Position numbers and translations under genes: made by a program
The notes under the pieces: model-generated
Told to the model about the DNA's origin: nothing
The model's database searches: none
What the model saw: only the letters and a program-made list of their open reading frames with translations
Assembly (NCBI GenBank): GCA_003290165.1
Contig: QNQO01010678.1
Span: 1-64,000 of the forward strand
Direction of reading: 5' to 3'
From: Berberis thunbergii
Lineage: Eukaryota; Streptophyta; Magnoliopsida; Ranunculales; Berberidaceae
Length of the DNA stretch: 64,000 bases
Shown: in pieces, positions 56,038-64,000 of the stretch
Layout: every line of letters begins with the position of its first letter
How positions within the stretch are numbered: position 1 is the stretch's first letter

Positions 56038-58569
56038 GTAAGTATAAATATTTGGTTCCTTAAGTTGCTAGGAATGATTTTCCCGTCGAGGAGGAATAGT
56101 AACCATCCCTACAAAGATAGTGTTTGTTCTCTGTTTCAACTTTACCATCCTATTCTATTTTACTGCTGACGTTCTTTAGTACGGTGTTTCAAAAGGACAA
56201 GTGCGACCAAAAGCTCAACCATATAACTGCTTTGCTTCTAGGGAATATATATCAATAAAATATATAATTATCTTTGGAAGAGATAAATGATTCCACCATT
56301 CTTTTGTTTGCTATGGTGTTTCCCTCTTCTTCTTCTTTTTTTGATAAAACTATGTTGTTTTCCTTTTATGGCAATGATTGCGTGCTTTTGTGGAACACTT
56401 GTACTAATTACAGTGAAACACATGCTTATGCAAGATTCATTGAGCTATTAATGCTAGCTCAGACCTTTTGATCTCCTAATGGATAGTTTGTGTCAGTAGT
56501 AAGATAACTAATGACAAGATTAGTAACTGATGGAGTTATTTCTGCTAGCTCTCACCAAGAAAGCAAGGTGACACTGTACCCGTAGATAAAGTAATTCCTG
56601 TTACAATATATAACAATCGAAGAAGGATTCAAAACAAGATACAACAGTTGTTTATAACTAAACAATCATTGGCTTCTAAGGTAGAAGAAAATTAGACAGC
56701 AGTAGCATGACAAAGAAAAAACCTTGATGAAAACTAAGAAAAATTAAAAGAATGGTTAATATACAGGTTTGGCCTATTCATCCTGAGATGTGGTAAATCC
56801 TGAGATAATAGTTTTATGAAAATTAGACAGGTTTTTTTATTAGTTCAAGGATCTAGTCCTATACATTTTCCTTTATTTTTTTCCAAAATTTATTGCATCA
56901 ATTATCTGTTTCACCTTGAGAATTAAGAATACCTTAAAGTGCAGTACTGTCAACTCAAGCCTAGGCGGTAATGTCAACTGATCAAGCCTAGGCCAAGAAA
57001 AATAAATAAGGTTCATCAGTAATTGCTATTATACTTATAAAATGTATGGTACATTATATCCAATTCTATAACCTGTGTGTTCGTATTATTTACCACATCT
57101 TAGGATGATTTGTAAGCCTGTTCAATTGTCCCTGTTAGTAGGACAAAACCTATTTCAATTGTCCAATTTGAAACTCCTTTTTGAAAAGACCGCCCTATCT
57201 GAAATTGTATGTAGATAAACAAATAGTTAGAGATCCAATGACTCTTTTCTGGTTTCTTTTGAAGGTTTGGAACGATTTTGGAATTTATAAGTGAAACTGT
57301 TTGTGGTCCAAGTTCTCGCAGATATGGGACTATGCGCCATTGATGAATTTTACAAGATGGACGAATCTGATAGTAATTCTCTGTTATCTAAAGCTTTCAT
57401 CTTCATCTTATCTTCTTTATTCTTCACGGGTGCATCTGCAACATAGAATCTTAGTTATAACTAGGATTACAATTTTTTTCCTCCCCACTTATTTTTGTTG
57501 AGGACCATGTCTCAGAGTTTATATTTGACTGCTTAAGAACAGGAAATCTCACCTCCAAAAGAGCATGAGTTGATTAAACAATCGTGACTTCCTTGAGCTG
57601 CTATGATTTGCCATGCAGACTCATAGGAGTGGTGCAAACACGTCCTACTATTATTTAATTACTTCACTTGATAATGCACAATTTTTTCAAGGTGTATTAA
57701 ACTACAACTACTCAATAACTTTATTCTTTTCACTGTGTGTTGGTAACTACTTACATGGATCTAATGTTCTTTGATCATCTGAAATCGTGATTTGATGGTG
57801 CCTAAAATATTTGGGCATAAGACCAAATCTCTGTTAATTATGAACTATGATAGTCACCACAGAGATCTATTTTGTTTGACAATATTATTTACTTGTAACC
57901 TCAGCTACCATTAAGCTGGCTAGGTGTAATCAAGGTACTTTCTTCATCAATTGCTGGTATGACTAATCACGTGAGTGTTATTCAAGATGCTATTGTGGAG
58001 AAGGTATTGTTTATTGCATACTGTTAGCTTTCGAGTGCTCATTATACTTCCTTGTGTTACATTTGTTTTCAACAATTGGGCTTTGATAGCATAACAAGCC
58101 TTTAACATGGCGATGAAAACTTTTTTTTTATATGCTTTTACCTGCATCCATTTATATTCAAGTTATCTCATTAATTGAATTATATGCCACTTTTTGTTGA
58201 CTTAATTATCTTATCTTCGATTCTTATTGTTTTGATTATTCTTTGAGTTTTCATGTATCTCCAGTTTTTCATGTAATCAAGTTCTTCTCTTACAGAGTGA
58301 AAAGCAATCAAGCTGGTGTGGACCTGAAGAGAACAAGAGTGATCAATGCTATCTCCGGGTAACTTTGTCATGTCTAAGTTTAAAATGCATACTTCCATGT
58401 TATCACTGTTGAAAATGAAGCTTAAGATCAACAAAATGGTTATGATATACTCTTCAGCATGTTATAACACCTCCAATTCTAGAGGGTACATCACAAGGAA
58501 GGCTAACAAGTAATTTAAAAAGTAGCTTTTATGTGTCAGTGAACTCCATTATGGTTATGGTTTCCGCAG
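56038..58569 (+). other. Middle interior of CACTA B
   Basis: Mostly intron-like. Two exon-like pieces with splice borders are not identified: about 57934-58001 (IAGMTNHVSVIQDAIVEK before GTATTG) and about 58296-58360 (VKSNQAGVDLKRTRVINAIS before GTAACT). Confidence 0.4.
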
Positions 58570-58975
58570 TCTTCACAAGCACACACATACACACTAATAT
58601 GCCTGACATAGTGACAATGGCAAAGGTAATTCATACGACTTTCCATGCAGTTTTTTTAAGAGAGTACCGTAAGTTTATCTTATTGTAGCATCTTTGTTAA
58701 GTTTTTCTACGGACATTTTGTGTTGTAAATGTTACTTTCAGTCTGCTAATATGTTTGTTGCTGTGATATGTTCAGGGTATTGGAAATGGCATTTCGCTTG
58801 GTGCTGTTGTTACAACCCCTGAGATTGCACAAGTCTTGACGCATCGTAGTTACTTCAACACCTTTGGTGGAAATCCCGTATGTACAGCTGCTGGCCATGC
58901 AGTTCTGAAAGTAATTGAGAAAAGAAAAGCTCCAGGAGGATGCAATGGACTACACAATGTCGAATTGTAAATGCT
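58570..58975 (+). pseudogene. Captured AGXT2-like aminotransferase fragment
   Basis: Exon 58570-58625 (HTNMPDIVTMAK) and the next from 58776 ([20 protein letters not shown], then [20 protein letters not shown]). These are the class-III aminotransferase region around the PLP lysine (TMAKGIGNG) and the FGGNP motif of alanine-glyoxylate aminotransferase 2-type proteins. A base gain in the A-rich stretch after VIEK breaks the frame. N- and C-terminal parts are absent. Confidence 0.85.
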
Positions 58976-59220
58976 ATTGTTTCTGCTGTAATGAATTGTG
59001 AATGATCTAAATTTTGTTGTAATGAATTGTAAATGTTGCTACTGCAATGAATTGCTTCAAAGCAATTGCTAGAATTTGCTGATCAGAGGTTGTAAATGCA
59101 GTTTTTAAATTTAATAAAAAGTCATATTAAATTTTATTTACTTGATGCACGTGCTGAATTATACTTACCTATAAGATGTAATCAAAAGTCATTTGATAGC
59201 AAAAAAAAAAAAAAAAAAAA

Positions 59221-59490
59221 TTTGCAACGGTTTAGAACCGTGGCTAAATATTACAACGGCTCAAAACCGTGGCTAAAAATTTTGCAACGGCTTAGAACCG
59301 TGGCTAACATGTTTGCAACGGTTTATAACCGTGGCTAAATCATCAACCGTTCTTGAGCATAAACCGTTGCTAATATTTTTGCCACGGTTTTTAGCCGTTA
59401 CTGAGGATTTAGCGACGCCTTTACAGCCCACGGTTCTAAGCCGTGCCAATGGGTTACCCCCACGATTTAAAACCGTTGCTAATGGGCATT
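59221..59490. repeat. Right subterminal array of CACTA B
   Basis: Units of GCAACGGTTTAGAACCGTGG spaced by about 30 bases, right after an A run at 59200-59220. Confidence 0.85.
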
Positions 59491-59527
59491 TTTGGTGCAG
59501 TGAACAATAGAAAACCAGGCAGCATAC

Positions 59528-60546
59528 CTTAGGAAACCAGGTAGTGTTGATGGATAAGGTTGTGAAGACCCTGAGTCTTCAGCGCTACCCGCCCCATCAC
59601 CAGCGATATAGTAGACAATATCAACTATAAGTCATTGTTACAGAAAATCATTAAACATAAGGGAAATATTGAGTCTTATAACAACACATCAGACTAAGTT
59701 TACTCATTTCAACTGAAGTTCACAGTCTGGTATCCATGTAGACTTTTTGATTAATTAGAAAGCATCTGAACCATATAGCTAGCAAGCAAGCAAACAAACA
59801 AAAATTACTTGTTCATTTGGAACGAAATCATGCTGCCATCTCTGCTCATATGCAGAACCTTGCAATTAGATAGGATTTAGGCAACGATAAAGAGTAACAA
59901 CATGAAAAAGGATGCTGAGGAAATGACCATACTTTACCAGCAACAAAGCCTCCAGTTTCTGTTGAGTTCAACGAGTTCTTATACAGTGGGTGCTTAGTCT
60001 TTTTCTTCTTTTTATGTTTCATAGATACTTCAGTATAGTCAAGAGGTAGCTGCTTTCCATATTCTCCTGTTGACTCCACATCCATTTTTCTGATCTAGGA
60101 TCCACCCTGGGCAGTGTTCTAGTCATCCTGGAAAGAATTAGTATCTCCACTAGAAGCGTCAGTTTTTCTTGGTATCTGCATACCCCGAGGAGCTCTAGAA
60201 CCATAGGGACAACTCGTGGCCTTGTAGCCGTGCGGACACGCTTTGTTGGAATTGGACCAACATCCAAGCTATTGGAAGGCCTTTTCCCTAGAAACATGGA
60301 ATGTGTCCCCAAATTTTTTTTTTTTAGATCAAATATCAATTCCATCGGATTAAATGAAAAGAAAGTGGAATGCAATTCCTTTTGAAAGAGTACATCTCCT
60401 GGTACATCTATCATGCTACCAAGACATATCATTTGAAAAAACAGGTAAGAATGCAAAATCATTACCTCGTACTAAGACCAAAATTCCTCTACAAATTTTC
60501 TATATACTTCCATAGCACCAGGAGGAACTCTATAAAAGAGTGTTTC
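59528..60546 (-). pseudogene. Captured EAF1-like chromatin protein fragment
   Basis: Minus-strand exons: 60546-60466 (ETLFYRVPPGAMEVYRKFVE, one stop), 60287-59938 (GKRPSNSLDVGPIPTKRVRT, then in other frames SSGDTNSFQDD and MDVESTGEYGKQLP, KHKKKKKTKH), 59858-59809 (SAYEQRWQHDF), and about 59600-59528 (GSAEDSGSSQPYPSTLPG). They match the region before the SANT domain of plant EAF1 (NuA4 acetyltransferase subunit) as I know it. Frameshifts and stops make it non-functional. Confidence 0.75.
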
Positions 60547-60549
60547 CTG

Positions 60550-60899
60550 CCAAAAACAAAAAGAAAATACATGCGTCAGATTTGTTATGATGCCACTATA
60601 CAGAAACAAAAGGAAAGAATATCAAAGTATTCATTTGATAAATTCACATATTTGGAAGAAAAAAAAGTCAAGCTGTCCTGCTTCCCTGAAAGTAATAATA
60701 GTCATCATTTACAAGTGGAGCCATTTATATTTCCAAATGAAACATATAAACACAGAAAACATAGAAGTTGTCCTGCTGTCCTACTTTGTCATGTCTTAGC
60801 ATACAAAATTTCATTTCCTGATAAAACATATAAACACAGTCAAACTGTACAACAAAAGCATCAACAAAAAACAAATGCCCTAGAAAATAGGCCCTGACA
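60550..60899. other. Intron-like spacer in CACTA A
   Basis: AT-rich; TTCATTTCC(T/A)GATAAAACATATAAACACA-type short direct repeats at 60730-60840. No protein assigned. Confidence 0.35.
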
Positions 60900-60900
60900 C

Positions 60901-61155
60901 TTATATAAAAACAAATGTCTTAAATCTCTTCAGCCTCTGAGCATAAACATTCAGATTAAATAGGCCCTGACACTTATATAATTCCAAAACCTCAAGACAT
61001 AGACAATTATCCAGAACAGTTTGGATGGTTTTCTCATTGATTAAAGCATTTGTAAGAACAAGAGTCTTAAGGGATCCTAGACCAGTGAAAGTACTAGAAA
61101 ATATTAACGTAGAACCTGATAATTTCAACTTCACTATTGATAAACAACCCAACAA
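60901..61155 (-). pseudogene. Captured F-box/LRR-type protein fragment
   Basis: The frame reads LSIVKLKLSGSTLIFSSTFT, GLGSLKTLVLTNALIN, TIQTVLDNCLCLEVLELYKC and LNVYAQRLKRFKTFV. These are two leucine-rich repeats with the LKTLxL and CLEVLEL patterns of plant F-box/LRR (FBL/FBD) proteins. The F-box is not seen. The fragment lies between EAF1 and RAB2 pieces on the same strand. Confidence 0.7.
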
Positions 61156-61484
61156 ATAATCAGATGGGAATTGAAAATATCTCTGAGAAGTCCAGATCCT
61201 CCTGAGTAAAAAGAACCATTAGAAGCCGGTTATTAGAAATGCTATCAACAGTTGAAATTCAACCAAATACCTACTTAATTTACTCAAAGCTTCAATATGC
61301 AACAGATTCCAATTGCAAAGATTACAAGACTGCAATTTCTTTTTTGAGCAATTTTTCATACAACCACTGATACTTACATTATGCTTACTAGTTTTTGGTT
61401 TACATAATTATGAAAAGAAAAGGAATAAGTCAAGAACTTGGTTAACACACACGTGGCCTTGATGTATTGATTTGTGTACATCTA

Positions 61485-63384
<1,900 letters not shown>

Positions 63385-64000
63385 ATTCGGATTGATTACT
63401 CCAACACCCAATTCTGTAATGAAGGGATACTCTTCTAATGAAAGAATGAAACCATAGAGATCTAAGAAAAAAAAAAGGTTTTGTTCGAGAACAGAGCACC
63501 GAAACTATAAAAAAAGAGGCATAACAACAGCTACAAGAGCAAATGTATTTAAGAGCAACAGCTACACACAATAAATACTGACAACATATATAAAATCACC
63601 ATTGAAACTGTCAATTTCAGAGCTCTTACTGTATTTAAAGATCCAAGTTGTACAACTCCATGTGGAACAACAACTACAAGAGCAACTGTCTACATAACAA
63701 AGGAAAAAAATTGCCTATGTTAACATTGTATTTGAACAGAAAGAGAGTAAATAATACGTTGGCAATTCATACTCAAAAATATAATACACAGATGCATGCA
63801 GGTTACATATGCACTGCAAGATGCTAAAAATTATGCTTTAATGATAAGTAGGACCTCCTTGTCTATCTTGCAGCTCTTGCTTCAGAGTGTTACTACCATA
63901 CACACACACAAATGCATGTTTATGCATATTTGTGTCGAACTATGTACTCGATATACCATTACTCAGTTTCCATAGTAATATAAACAATCACACCTTGATC
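63385..64000 (-). other. Upstream of the RAB2 fragment
   Basis: Probable 5'-UTR and promoter of the captured RAB2 gene or CACTA A interior. AT-rich, with an (AC)n run at about 63900-63910. No terminus of CACTA A was found here. Confidence 0.35.

Larger units (their letters stand above)
53185..59502 (+). mobile_element. Pack-CACTA element B, nested in A
   Basis: The left end CACTACACCAAAAAGC and the complement of the right end CACTGCACCAAAAATGCC share CACT[AG]CACCAAAAA. Both are flanked by AAC (53182-53184 and 59503-59505), a 3-bp duplication. Subterminal ACGGTTTAAAACCGTGGC arrays lie at 53205-53455 and 59221-59490. The interior carries NAD-malic enzyme and AGXT2-like exons on the plus strand and no transposase. 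Sequences on either side both belong to minus-strand gene fragments of A, supporting nesting. Confidence 0.8.

Noticed and set aside
50804..59502. A single CACTA element from 50804 to 59502 with 150-bp terminal inverted repeats.
   Set aside because: The ends match well, but the flanks TGC and AAC differ, while AAC fits 53182-53184. The sequences outside 53185 and 59502 are both minus-strand gene fragments. Two related elements, one nested, fit better.

Overview
This is a repeat-dominated stretch of an angiosperm (most likely eudicot) nuclear genome. The evidence is AT-rich spacer DNA, GT-AG introns, plant retrotransposon lineages (Ty1-copia, Ty3 Tat, plant L1), plant MITEs and SINEs, CACTA transposons and many fragments of plant genes. 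I see no complete host gene. Almost every recognisable host exon is a captured or broken copy inside or beside a transposable element. Names come from motifs and protein families I recognise by eye; no database search was run.

Layout. 1-2080: 5' part of a Ty3 element on the minus strand (LTR, tRNA-iMet primer site, gag zinc knuckle, start of protease). 2081-~6507: 3' part of a plus-strand Tat-type Ty3 element, with a 3' minisatellite, a broken antisense extra ORF, a polypurine tract and a 3' LTR. 6.5-14.4 kb: spacer carrying SINEs, hAT and Tourist MITEs, a Mutator-like foldback, and a patatin-like pseudogene exon split by a hAT element. 14401-21153: a very young complete Ty1-copia element. 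21-25.6 kb: decayed repeats.

25627-32118: a CACTA transposon (CACTACTACAAAT ends, TCT target duplication, AGCGCT subterminal arrays) carrying fragments of phosphoglycerate dehydrogenase, an NPF transporter, a CURT1/CAAD protein, and an 874-codon intronless EDM2-like ORF. 34585-47892: a 13.3-kb palindrome with ~4.1-kb arms. Each arm carries a kinesin-5 gene fragment. The centre holds Ca2+-ATPase (ACA), short-chain dehydrogenase and receptor-like-kinase fragments.

~48215-50803: a LINE cut by a second CACTA element (A), which starts at 50804 and runs off the right edge. Element A holds SEC23, EAF1, F-box/LRR and RAB2 fragments, all on the minus strand. Nested in it at 53185-59502 is a third CACTA element (B, TSD AAC) of the same family, carrying NAD-malic enzyme and AGXT2-like fragments.

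The central observation is the density of gene-capturing DNA transposons: about a dozen host genes are sampled in three CACTA elements and one giant foldback within 40 kb. The sampled exons keep splice sites and mostly share an orientation within each element, so chimeric or hairpin transcripts that could affect the parent genes are plausible. That last step is inference.
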